Source of the DNA: Cenococcum geophilum 1.58
Lineage: Eukaryota > Ascomycota > Dothideomycetes > Gloniales > Gloniaceae
Direction: 5' to 3'
Assembly (NCBI GenBank): GCA_001692895.1
Contig: KV748231.1
Location: forward strand, 620,001 to 684,000
DNA length: 64,000 bases
This document shows, piece by piece, positions 35,066 through 44,781 of this stretch. Position numbers and translations under genes: made by a program. The notes below the pieces were generated by a model that ran no database searches, was not told the DNA's origin, and saw nothing but the letters and a program-made list of their open reading frames with translations. The first letter of the stretch is position 1; the number at the start of each line of letters is the position of its first letter.

Positions 35066-35429
35066 GCTCGATGTTTTGAAGTTCGTTACGAGGATTCTGC
35101 CACAACTTACCGCGCGCACTTTTTTTCTAACCAATGAGAAGCCGGCTTGGCGGGAGTTTGAAATCCAGAACCCGAAAATATAGACCACTCGTACCTCGGG
35201 TCAATAAAAGATGCCCAAAAAATCAATCGCCTCTACAACGGCAGCAACATCGATCCGGCTATATAGCCAATCCTCCCTATATATTATTATATGTATATAA
35301 AACAGCTCCTAAAGTAGGAGATCGCGGCTCGCAATAGCACCAAAGTTAGAGGCTAAATTAAAAATTTAGGTAGGACTTATCGCTCTATTTAAAAGTCAGC
35401 AAACCAAATTAAATAGCGCAATCTCCGGT
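35066..35429. other. Spacer with GC-balanced patch
   Basis: 35070-35260 is not RIP-like (CCGGCTTGGCGGGAG...). A short plus-strand frame begins near MPKKSIASTTAATSIRL but ends quickly. It may be hAT 2 3' untranslated sequence. Confidence 0.4.
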
Positions 35430-36176
35430 TAAGTCCGAACTAGTATACAATTTCCTTATTAGGAAAGGTTATTTTCTGCGTTTAATAAAGCCGTTATGGT
35501 TTTAGCTTCGTATACACTATAAGGCTGCGATAATATTAGGCCGCATTTATAAGCAATAAGGCTTAAGCATATCACCTAGCTTACTAAATAATTATTCGCA
35601 GTTATAGCTTAATGGTAGTATACTTAGTATATTAAGCGCCATTTAACTAAGGTTAGGAAACTCTATTACTATTATCCTCTAATATAAGAATAGATTATAA
35701 GCTAATAGGCAATCTTCTATTAGTAGATTAAGTTTCTTTTACTACTTATACTCATCTTCTTAATTATTAGATAAGGAGGGTGCTATAGTAAAGGCGGTGC
35801 CTATAAAGCTTCTAATAAAGTTATTAATATTAGATTGCAAAGGCTAATTTTTCTTAGAGGCTTACCTTGCCAACTATAGCTTCTTTTCTTTATACTTAAG
35901 CCAGAGCTTTTAAAAGGAAGCGTTATAGCTAGTTATCTAATTAAGCCTCTTTTTCTAGTTATTTTAACAGAATTACTTAAGGTTAGGGTATAGTAGGCAA
36001 GCTATATAATAGATAGGCGTCTAATTAAGCGCTATATAGTATTTTTAAAGCTTCGCCTACTCGCGATTAATATTAATTTTATAGTAATTCTTAATTACCT
36101 CTTAATTAGGATAATCTTCCGTCGTTACCTTAGTTAATCGAGCTTTAGCTTCTTTATAGTGCCTTATTAAAAACTC
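35430..36176 (-). pseudogene. hAT 2 transposase, C-terminal half
   Basis: Continues the frame broken at 42771: IEFLIRHYKEAKARLTKVTT, then YYIALN-TPIYYIACLLYPN, and the dimerisation domain NLSQMALNILSILPLSYNCE followed by LFSKLGDMLKPYCL-MRPNIIAALQCIRS, ending near 35440. Stops replace Gln and Trp. The match to the hAT C-terminal pattern (LDILSIPAMSADCERLFS) is strong. Joining it to 42771-44300 restores one continuous transposase. Confidence 0.88.
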
Positions 36177-36327
36177 TATCTATTATTTACACGCTTGCGG
36201 AGAAGAGGATTAAGAATTAATCTGATTGGTGGGTACGGGCTTAAAGGCATTAATTGAGAATGGGTATATTCGCAAGGCCATTTACAGGGGATTACCCTGC
36301 CTTAACTAAACGTGATGCCCATGGACC
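36177..36327 (-). repeat. DIRS terminal repeat B2
   Basis: TATCTATTATTTACACGCTT...; 151 bp, same as B1 at 36505-36655 (offset 328) apart from transitions such as ATTGGTGGGTACGGG/ATTGGTAGGTACAGG. B2 is the less mutated copy. Confidence 0.88.
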
Positions 36328-36404
36328 CATACGCAAGTATATTACTGCAGTATCTATTTATAAAGCCCAAAATATATAACTAAAGAAAAGGTGTAGGTGG
36401 GAGG

Positions 36405-36504
36405 GAAAGCAAGTAAGCAAGGCTTAATTTTGTGAATGTTGATGATATTAGTGTTGCTAAGATGTAGGGGTGCTGTAGTACTTGCTTAGCCATATAGATA
36501 TATC
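36405..36504 (-). repeat. DIRS terminal repeat A2
   Basis: GAAAGCAAGTAAGCAAGGCT...CATATAGATATATC matches A1 at 42672-42770 in the same orientation. It directly abuts B1. Confidence 0.88.
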
Positions 36505-36655
36505 TATCTATTATTTACACGCTTGCGGAGAAGAGGATTAAGAATTAATCTAATTGGTAGGTACAGGCTTAAAGGTATTAATTAAGAATGGGTATATTCG
36601 CAAGGCTATTTACAAGGGATTGCCCTGCCTTAACTAAACGTAATGCCCATAGACC
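36505..36655 (-). repeat. DIRS terminal repeat B1
   Basis: Copy of B2 with more RIP-type changes, placed between the recombinase gene and A2. Confidence 0.88.
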
Positions 36656-36839
36656 TAGAAGCGCAGCGCCCGTACTATATAAGGTAGAGTAGGGGAAAAA
36701 AAAAAAAGAAAAAAGGGGGGGAAGGAGAGATTTAAGTTAATATATTAGCGTGCCAAAATAGGCACTCCTACACGCTATTATGCCTAAATACCTTCGCCCA
36801 TTATATCTAGGGCGAGTAATAATAAGAACGGTATTAGCG

Positions 36840-37540
36840 TTTCACGTTAGAAGTTTATACTTAGCTAAAATAGGTCTTTTAGGGATAATAAATAGTAAAG
36901 CTAGAACGCTTGTGAGGACCACCGGCTTAGTTACTATATTTGGCCGTCTATAAAACCGTTATCTTAAGCGTATTAAGCAGCGCCTTTCTAAAATAAGTGT
37001 CCGTTATAGAGCTTAGAGTAAAGGCCAAGAGCGGTAACTCTATACTTTAGCTTATTCCTAACCGCGTAGCTTATAAAGGCCAATCTCTTAAAGCGAAAGA
37101 GAGGGGCGTTTCTAGGTTGGGGGTTGTTTTAAAATAGGTGTTTTATAGCTTGAACTGCGCATTTAGGTTACCCTAAAGCGGCAATTATAATTAAGACTCC
37201 TTAGTAATTAATATCCGTTTTACTACGCTTTAGACGTAATATTATATAGTCCTCTACTAACGTTATGTCGTTTCTAGTATATTTTATAGTAGAGAAGGCA
37301 TAGCTATCTTTCTAAGCCTTAGTATAGGTAATCTCGCCTAAATAAAGGAATCCTGTAAAGGCCGTAGTAACGGCAGTGTTAAAGTTAAGATCCTTAATGG
37401 ATTGGGCATTTAGGGTAACTAATTAGGCGAGGATATCTTTAGTAATTAGCAATCTTTTAGCCGTAGTAGAGGGATTTATAGATGTTGCACCGTCTAGGAT
37501 CCTCTTAATAATAGGATTATTAAAGACGGAGGTGTTATAA
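36840..37540 (-). pseudogene. Tyrosine recombinase of the DIRS-order element
   Basis: The frame shows NPSTTAKRLLITKDILA, a GFLYLGEIT box where the first catalytic Arg should lie (GFLRxGE), AQFKLQNTYFKTTPNLETPL, then GHLF-KGAAQYA (pattern H-x-x-R: GHSFRRGAAxxA, Arg lost), LSRWSSQAFQLYY (LGRW..AFxLYF, with the nucleophile Tyr). This is the R-H-R-Y layout of phage-integrase-family recombinases in DIRS/Crypton-type elements and replaces the DDE integrase of LTR elements. Stops at Gln codons inactivate it. Confidence 0.85.
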
Positions 37541-39202
37541 TTAGCGTTAATATAGTGGGATTAAATTATAGAGACATAGGCTTAAATTATAGTAGGCTTA
37601 ATACGGCTTATTCCTAGACTAGTATTACTAAAGATCCGTTAGGTAATCTATTCTCCTAGGTAGTAAAGGGGCGCTAGGTACTTTACCGCTTTATAAAAGT
37701 CATAGTAGCCCTCCCAACTCTTAATTACGGGATAGTATAAATCTCTCGTTCTATCGGAGAGGCCGTGCCATAATAGTTAGCCGAAGTATTCTAAGGGGGC
37801 TTTTACCTTAATCCAGAAATTAGGTAGGGGGTCTTTAAGAGGGACTAGGTCTCCTATTTCGGCGTTAGATTAAATATAATAAAGAAGCATATAGTAATAG
37901 TAAATTAGAAGTATCCTAATGCGGGTATAGTAATAATACCCTATTACGATTAAAATAAGATAGAGCATTAGCTAGCCTATTTTTTATAGAGGAAACCTAC
38001 TCTATATAGAGCGTAATATTATAGGCTGCGGCTAGTTAGAGGATCTTACGGAGCGGGTAATTACCCGGTTTTTTTACCACTATATTTTAGAATCCTAAGA
38101 GTGCTATTATATTATCTATATAGATATAAACTAAGCTATACTCCTACTGCGTTATCTAGAGCTAGAATAAGGTTATAATTGCTTAAACCTCCTACTTATT
38201 AATTAGGGTAAGGCGGTATTCTACATTAGGGTAGCAGCTTAAAGAATTGTCTTAGGGTAGAGATACCGAATAGGGCGGCCATATTGTCCCTTAAGAATCC
38301 TTAAGGAAGAAGAAGGCCCTATAACTAAGAATCCTGGATATATTTAAGAAGAGATAGAATTATTTTTAATCTGTATTGTTAAAGAAGAGGATACTATTTA
38401 AAAGGGTAAGAGTATTCCTCTACCATAATAAGTCTTGGCGAAGTTCAGCTATTAGCCGTTAGCGAGGATAACTACTTACCTTTATAAAAGTGGAGATAAA
38501 CTCCTAAATAGAGTGGTTATATAAACGCCTAAGCCTAATTACCTAGGCGCTCTAAGCGAGTTTATTAGCCAGTTTTTAACTCTAAACTAGCGTTAGGGAT
38601 CTACCACTTAACGCTTTATTAATCTCCTTAATTATAGTGGCCTGTTTTAAAGGAGAAAGACGTAGCTTAGACTTTAGAGTATCTATAATATAACCTAGAA
38701 CTTTAGCTATAGTGCTTTCAATATTCTTTAATTCGTTTTATAGGATGCCTAATTTATCGCTTAATTAGTTATATATACTAAGCAATTAAGGGAGGATAGA
38801 AGTATTAGAGAGTATAAAGATAAAGTTATCTAAATAGTGCCTTAAGGCGGCGTTTGGGATATATTAAATAAGTATCTAGTAGAATCCCTCTATAAAAAGA
38901 TTAAATAAAAAGGATGCAGTTCGAAGGCCGAATAAGAGGCAACATTTAAAATACACTATACCCTTCTAGGAGAACCCTATAAGGCGTTAAGCTTTAATAG
39001 AAAGTAGGATATTCTAAAAGGCGTCCTTAATATCCCTCTTAACAATTATATAACTATGGCCTATATATATAACGTGTTAGAGAACCTAATCAACTATTAA
39101 ATATTATAGTGTGGCGAATACTATAGGGATTAAGTCGTTAATAGATCGGCTAGATAGTAAGGATAAGTTATAAATACGGCGCTATCCCCTATCTACTTTA
39201 GG

Positions 39203-41053
39203 CGGACAGGATCCGGACAGTAACTCTTGGCAGTAACTTTACTGTCCGAATCTTTTGCCAAGTTTCATTCTGCCGGTGCAAAATTAGTGGCTTAGAGCTT
39301 ATTTATTAGAGTCGTAGCTTAATTTAGTACGGCTTACCCCAGAGGCGCCTCCCCCTGCGCCTCTACGCCTCTGCGCCTCTGCACCTTTATATCTCTACGT
39401 GTCTCTACACCTCTCTACCTGACACCCCATAAGACGTGCAAAGAGACGCATAAAGAGACGTATAAAGAGACGCAAGGAGACACCGACAGAGACACCGACA
39501 GGGACACGAGTAGACGCACGAGCAGAGCCACAAGCAGAGCTACAGGCAGAGCCACGAGCAGAGCCATAAGTGGAGCCATAAGCAGAGCCACAAGTAAGAC
39601 GTAGAGAGGTGTAGAGGTATAGAGGTATAAGGCGTGGAGGTAGAAAGGGGTGTTTGGAAAGGGAATATCAAAGCTGAGCCTTAATTTACCCCTGTAGATC
39701 AACTAAGCACTGTTCATCTAGACCCACTTCCTATCCCCACCGACCCACCTTCCTATCTAGGCTGCTCCCTTTACTTCTCCCTTTGCCCCCTCTGTTCCCT
39801 CTGCTTGTGGCCCTGCTCGTGGCCCTGCTCGTAGCTGTACTCGTGGCTCTACTCGTGGCTCTACTTGTGGCTCTGCTTGTGGCTCTGCTCGTACCTCTCT
39901 CTGCTCGCGTCTCTGCCTGTGCCTTGCCCGTGCCTCTCTTACAAAGGGAGACGCGTAGCGAGAGACGCATAGAAAGAGACGCGTAGAAAGAGACGCGTAA
40001 GGAGAGACGCGTAAGGGGAGAGAGGCCCTCCTCCTGCGCCTCTACACCTCTACACCTTTACACCTCTACGCCTCTGCACCTTATATCTCTACGTCTGTCT
40101 CTACACCTCTCTGCCTAACCCCCCATAAGACGTGCAAAGAGACGCATAAGGAGACGCAAGGAGACACGGGTAGAGACACGGGCAGAGACATAAGTAGACG
40201 CACGAGCAGAGCCACAAGCAGAGCCATGGGCAGAGCCACAGGCAGAGCCACAGGCAGAGCCACAGGCAGAGCCACAAGCAGAGCCACAAGCAGAGCCACA
40301 AGCAGAGACACGAGCAGAGACACGAGTGGAGCCACGAGCAGAGACACGAGTGGAGCCACGAGCAGAGCCACAAGCAGAGATGTAGAGAAGTGTAGAGGTA
40401 TAGAGGTGCGAGGTGTAGAGGTAGAAAGGGGTGTCTAGAAAGGGAATATCAAAGCTCAGCCTTAATTTACCCTTGTAGATCAACTAATTAAGCACTGTTC
40501 ATCTAGACCTACCTCCCATCCCTACCGACCCACCTTCCTATCTAGGCTGCCCTTTTACTTCTCCCTTTGCCCCCCTCTGCTCCTCTCTCTGCTCGTGGCC
40601 CTGCTCATGGCCCTGCTCGTGGCTCTGCTCGTGGCTCTGCTCGTGGCTCTGCTTATAGCTCTGCTCGTGGCTCTGCTTGTAGCCCTGCCTGTGGCTCTGC
40701 TTGTGTCTGCTTGGACTCTGCTTGTGGCTTTGCTCGTACCTCTGCTCGCGTCTCTGCCCGTGCCTTGCCCGTGCCTCTCTTACAAAGGGAGACGCGTAGA
40801 GAGACACGTAGAAGGAGACGCGTAGAGAGACACGTGGAAGGAGATGCGTAGAGAGACGCGTAGAGAGACGCGTAGAAGGAGACGCGTAAGGGGAGATATG
40901 TACAGCACAAGAAAGAGTAAAAATAGATGACGGGAAGGCTAAAATAGGCCCTGAGTAGTGTCTTGGCTTCCTTTACCGCCTGCTGAGCCGCCGTCGATCA
41001 AAAGATTCGGACAGTAAAGTTACTGCCAAGAGTTACTGTCCAGATCCTGTCCG
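39203..41053. mobile_element. Mutator-like non-autonomous shell 1 with satellite cargo
   Basis: TIRs of 55 bp beginning CGGACAGGATCCGGACAGTA (39203-39257; inverted at 40999-41053, one visible mismatch) and a perfect 9-bp TSD TACTTTAGG (39194-39202, 41054-41062). The 1,851-bp body has no transposase; it is almost entirely two ~690-bp satellite modules. The TSD length points to Mutator-like elements. The insertion splits the DIRS RT frame. Confidence 0.9.
39330..40900. repeat. Satellite cargo of shell 1: CTCGTGGCTCTG / GCAGAGCCACAA units
   Basis: Two successive modules (about 39340-40020 and 40025-40900) each contain a CCTCTACGCCTCTGC tract, a GCAGAGCCACGA array, an AGGGGTGT..GGGAATATCAAAGCT single-copy link, then a CTCGTGGCTCTG array and GAGACGCGTAGA repeats. 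The two arrays in a module are inverted relative to each other. Frames open in four or more readings here and are not genes. Confidence 0.85.
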
Positions 41054-41230
41054 TACTTTAGGTACTAAACCTAGTAGTAAGGATATAACGGGAGACGTTA
41101 CTATTATAATCCTGCCTATATCTAGATCGGCGCTAATCTTCTCTAAGATTAGGACTGTATTTGCGGCTATTAAGGCTTAGTTCTTTTAGGAGAGGAGCTT
41201 AATTTCTAGGTCTGCCCTAATTTAGTATCC

Positions 41231-42640
41231 GAACTTTAAGATACTAATAATATTGCGTTAGAGGTTACTAGGGTATAGGGATAGATAACGCCCCTATGCT
41301 TAAATAATTAAGGGGGAGGGAGAGTCCTGTAGAGGAGAGGAGGGTAGGAAAACTAGAAATAATGGTATAGTATTTAGCCTACCTGTACTATAAGGGTGGA
41401 GCACGGTTTTAGTGGAGTATAGGTATAGCTTAATAAAATCCTCTTCCTCCTCTTCCTTTTCCTTATTAATACTTTCCTCTAGTAATTGCTATTTATAATT
41501 CCTCGCAGTATACGGGCCTCCGCACTTACTATAGGTATATAGGAACTTGTAATCCTTACCTAGGTCACACTTCCCTTTATTAAAGCTATAATAGGTCCTT
41601 AAGATATTAGTACTTACTTACGCACGTTTTAAGATAGATATAGATTTATAAGTACTGGGATTGCAATAAATATCTAGGAAGTTACTGGAGATCTTCTAGT
41701 TAGCTAGCTCTAACTAGTTCTTTTAAATAACTATAAAGTGGTGCTCTAAGGCCATAGTTATTAAGGGAGCAATTTAGTAGGTAGTAGATAGCTAGATAAC
41801 TTAATTATAGAAGGTAAGTATTTAGGGAATAAGATTTACCGAAAGATTCTTATATATAATAATTAAAATTATTATATAGTTAAGGAAGCCCTTTACCCAC
41901 ACTTTAACTAACGGGTAGTCCTTTATCGTCCCTTCTTTTAGTCTTATAAAAAGGACGCTGTTAATAATAAGGATATTATTTTAAGGCTTAAACTAGAGCT
42001 AGTGTATCCGGAGGCGAGAGAGGTTATTAGGCAAAAAAGTACCCTAAAATACCTTAAGTATCTCTTTATTTAGGACGCTAGGGAGAAGGGTATTTAGGAT
42101 ATTAGCTATATAGGGGAGCAACTTACCTAGTTTATTAATTGGGGTTAAGGATAACACTACCGTAGCTAATCTCGCTATTACTATAGTAAGGCTTAATATA
42201 TAGAGTTTAGTCACCTAATCTTCCTATTCTTTTCGGATATGTAGCATTTTAGTACGGTCCTTTTGTTCCTAAAGGAGTCTTATTTTCTAGTCGGTTGCCT
42301 AGTCCTTAACCTCCTTTACCTAAGCTCTTCTAATTCTTAGGTCCTCCTTATATAGTTATTAGAGCCGTTCTTTAGCTTTTTTAGCGGCTAAAGTCTTACG
42401 TTAAGCCGTGGAGAGAGGCGCTATTATAGAGGATGGAGACTATAATGCCGGCGTATCGCCTAAAGGTGTAGGGGAAGGTAAGGGAGACTAGTAGGTAACC
42501 TCTGAGGAGTTTAGCTCGTCGAGTGTGTTATTATTGGTTAAGTTTTTAAGGGTTTTACGGATAATTCGCGAAGGTTTAGACGAGCGTATAGGTTGTTAAG
42601 TCATCAACAGCAATAATTAATTATTAGAAATTAAGTAAAT
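41231..42640 (-). pseudogene. Gag-like ORF of the DIRS-order element
   Basis: Heavily decayed. Near 41600-41500 the frame reads FNKGKCDLGKDYKFLYTYSK then CGGPYTARNY, matching a CCCH/C-rich zinc-finger pattern (CxxxxxCxxxHxCxxCGGPHxAxxC) seen in the first ORF of fungal DIRS-group elements. An acidic stretch (EEEEEDFI) follows. The rest is not assignable by eye. Confidence 0.6.
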
Positions 42641-42671
42641 AAGGCATTAGCTCTTAAATAAGACTAATATA

Positions 42672-42770
42672 GAAAGCAAGCAAGCAAGGCTCAATTTTGT
42701 AAATGTTGATGATGTTGGTGTTGCTAAGATGCAGGGGTGCTGTAGTGCTCGCTTGGCTATATAGACATGT
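42672..42770 (-). repeat. DIRS terminal repeat A1
   Basis: GAAAGCAAGCAAGCAAGGCTCAATTTTG...; direct copy of A2, at the 5' end of the element. It abuts the broken hAT frame (EVIPYM) at 42771. Confidence 0.88.
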
Positions 42771-44300
42771 CCATATAAGGAATAACTTCCTATATTACGC
42801 TATTGCGCCTAGCCTTACCTCTTCCTTTAAGCTTAAGTATAGCCTGCTAAAGCGGCTTAAGAAGCTAAATATATTGTTTAATAACGTCCCAATTATAGGA
42901 AGTAAGGCCGCCGACTTATATATAAAGAGGTTAATTAAGAGGCTTTTAATATAGCTTTGGATTTTTTCTATATTATTAACTAGACTTAATTATTACGAGC
43001 TTTCTATTTTATTTATTAATATTGTGCTATGTTATTAAGGAAATAGGGCCTTAAAGCTTAATGGCCCGTTTAAATATTATTAAATAACTATTCTACCTAG
43101 CCTTAATAGGCTTAATAAGCTTAAGGACTTTAAAATCGGCGCGTAGTAGTATAGCGTTTTCCTCTCACTAGAAGGTATAGAACTATTTATACTTTTATAG
43201 TAAACAAATTAAATAAATAAAATTAATAAGAGTTTTAAGCGGGCCTTCCTTTTACTACTTCTCTAGAAACTGCTGCTCTTTCTATAAAAGCCTTAGTTTT
43301 AATTAAATTAATAGTAAGAGAACGCCTACCTACTGTTAAGTTCTTATTACTATTCTTAAACGTATCTTTATTAGTTCTAAATAGACTTAATTAAGCCACT
43401 AGATTAAATATATAAGTAATACACCGCACTTAATATTGCTCTTTATTAAATCTAAGCTTTACTGCAAGGAAGTTAATACAGGTATTATTATTATAGGCGT
43501 TATCTATAATAAATTAGCCAATTTAACTACTAAGATTATATTTAGTAATAGTACTACCAATAACATCGTGGTAGTTATAGCCGCTATATAGGCTAAGCTG
43601 CTTTAGTAGAGTAAGCATAAAATCTTAAATCTAGCCTTAATGGTTTAAATAGTAAACGTAGATACTAGTAAGAGCCTTCTTCTTATCGCGCGTTGTCTAG
43701 CTATTAGATGATATATAAAATCTTATTATTAATCGCGCCAGTTCTTCCGTTACTACACCTTTATTACTATTATATTTAGTAAGAACTTAACTATAAATTA
43801 ACTCGTGGTTTTAGTAGAGATTAAGCTTAGCGTCTTTATTTGCGGCCGTAATTAGGGCTTAAAATTTAGGTCGCTCGACTTCTTATAGAGGGTAGTTTCC
43901 GGCGGCAATTTATAGTATAACTGCTTATTTAAAGATATTGGAGTTATAGGACTTAATAAGCTTATTAGCAACTGCTTATAATATATAATAGGTTCGTTAA
44001 ATTTACTCTAAAATAGTTAAAGCCTTCTACTTTTAAGATATTGTATAATTAATAGGACCACAAGAATTAACCTAGTAGCTATTTATATCCTTAGTAAGAT
44101 ATTCTACTGCAGAAGTAGTAGCTCTACTAGTTTTATATAGGGTTACCTTAATCTTATATAGATGGCAATATTTATATAAAAAAACGGTTATTTTCTTACT
44201 AAATCTTTACTAGAGCCGCTAGCTATAGTCCTATATAAAGCTTAAAGTTCTAAGGAGGTCTTAATAAGGCCGTTAATATCTCTTTATACGGTCCTAATTA
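42771..44300 (-). pseudogene. hAT 2 transposase, N-terminal half
   Basis: From the right TIR leftwards: a BED-like zinc finger (FLYKYCHLYKIKVTLYKTSR near 44180), then FMLTLLKQLSLYSGYNYHD, FIIDNAYNNNTCINFLAVKL near 43480 (family: FILDNASNNDT), VRCITYIFNLVA near 43420 (RCxGHxxNLVA), and DVIKQYI-LLKPL-QAILKL then RRNSVI-EVIPYM just before the DIRS-order element. Stops occupy Gln positions. The small frame at 42703-42954 on the other strand is a shadow. Confidence 0.88.
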
Positions 44301-44752
44301 AGGCCTTTATATTCGTCCTAGAGGGGGGTTAATTTTAATAAGGTATCGGAACCTTTGTAGGCTTTACTAGGCGCGATTATAGGCGTATTCTCTGCTAAAT
44401 TAATAGGGCTAGCCTTAGTAGGTTGGGAAAATATAATATAGGCAGTATAGCGATAGGAATTAGTAAGTAAAAGAGGAGATTTTAGAGGGTTAAGTTAGAA
44501 AGACGCGTTTGGATGTTTATTTTCAGCGCGTATATTATATCACGATCATGGTATATTTTAGAACTGTCTAAAACTTAACCACTAAGAACCTCCCCTTGAC
44601 CAAAAATAATACCTATATCTTATATATCAAACGAGCAAACCAACTCAATCAAACGGGACGATATAGGGCTTGATTGACTACTAAAATTAGACCTTTAGGC
44701 TTGATTGGTTGTTTGATTACAAAGCAAACAAGTAAACAAACTGGCAAACGGG

Positions 44753-44781
44753 GTTTGTTTATTAGCAAGTCTGGCATGGGA
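44753..44781 (-). repeat. Right TIR and TSD of the 22.3-kb hAT unit
   Basis: TIR 44753-44773 (ends ATTAGCAAGTCTG), TSD GCATGGGA at 44774-44781, matching the left end exactly. Confidence 0.92.

Larger units (their letters stand above)
37900..41230 (-). pseudogene. DIRS-type reverse transcriptase/RNase H
   Basis: Two parts separated by the insertion 39203-41062. The upstream part ends LVPKV and the downstream part resumes RIYNLSLLSSRSINDLIPI (family: WRRIHDLSxPxGxSVND). It continues VKRDIKDAF-NI, LIGFS-KGIVYF, CCLLFGLRTASFLFNLFIEG and HYLDNFIFIL (YLDD box, second Asp to Asn). These are DIRS-group rather than Gypsy motifs. An RNase H-like stretch with LALDNAVGV follows near 38170-38120. Confidence 0.85.
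36177..42770 (-). mobile_element. DIRS-order tyrosine-recombinase retrotransposon, split direct repeats
   Basis: Read on the minus strand: A1 (42770-42672), a Gag-like region, RT/RNase H, a tyrosine recombinase, then B1 (36655-36505), A2 (36504-36405) and B2 (36327-36177). A1 matches A2 (~99 bp) and B1 matches B2 (151 bp), giving the A1-ORFs-B1-A2-B2 arrangement of Ngaro/PAT-type elements rather than LTRs. There is no target duplication at its junctions with the interrupted hAT gene, as expected for recombinase-mediated integration. A Mutator-like shell (39203-41053) is inserted in the RT. Confidence 0.85.
22456..44773 (-). mobile_element. 22.3-kb hAT element expanded by nested insertions (hAT 2)
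   Basis: Perfect 21-bp TIRs and an 8-bp TSD (GCATGGGA) bound the unit. Its transposase reads from the right end leftwards (about 44300 to 42771) and continues at 36176-35430 after a DIRS-order element. An uninterrupted element would have been only a few kb. The extra ~18 kb is explained by a poly(A) retroposon, mariner, pogo carrying hAT 3, satellite blocks, dispersed repeats, the DIRS-order element and a Mutator-like shell. Some left-side sequence between 22480 and 24300 is not assigned to any of these and could be original hAT 3' sequence. Confidence 0.85.

Noticed and set aside
39415-40910. Repetitive ORFs predicting Val/Leu-rich or Ser/Arg/Gly-rich proteins
   Set aside because: Same artefact of a stop-free minisatellite inside the Mutator-like shell; both strands open at once.
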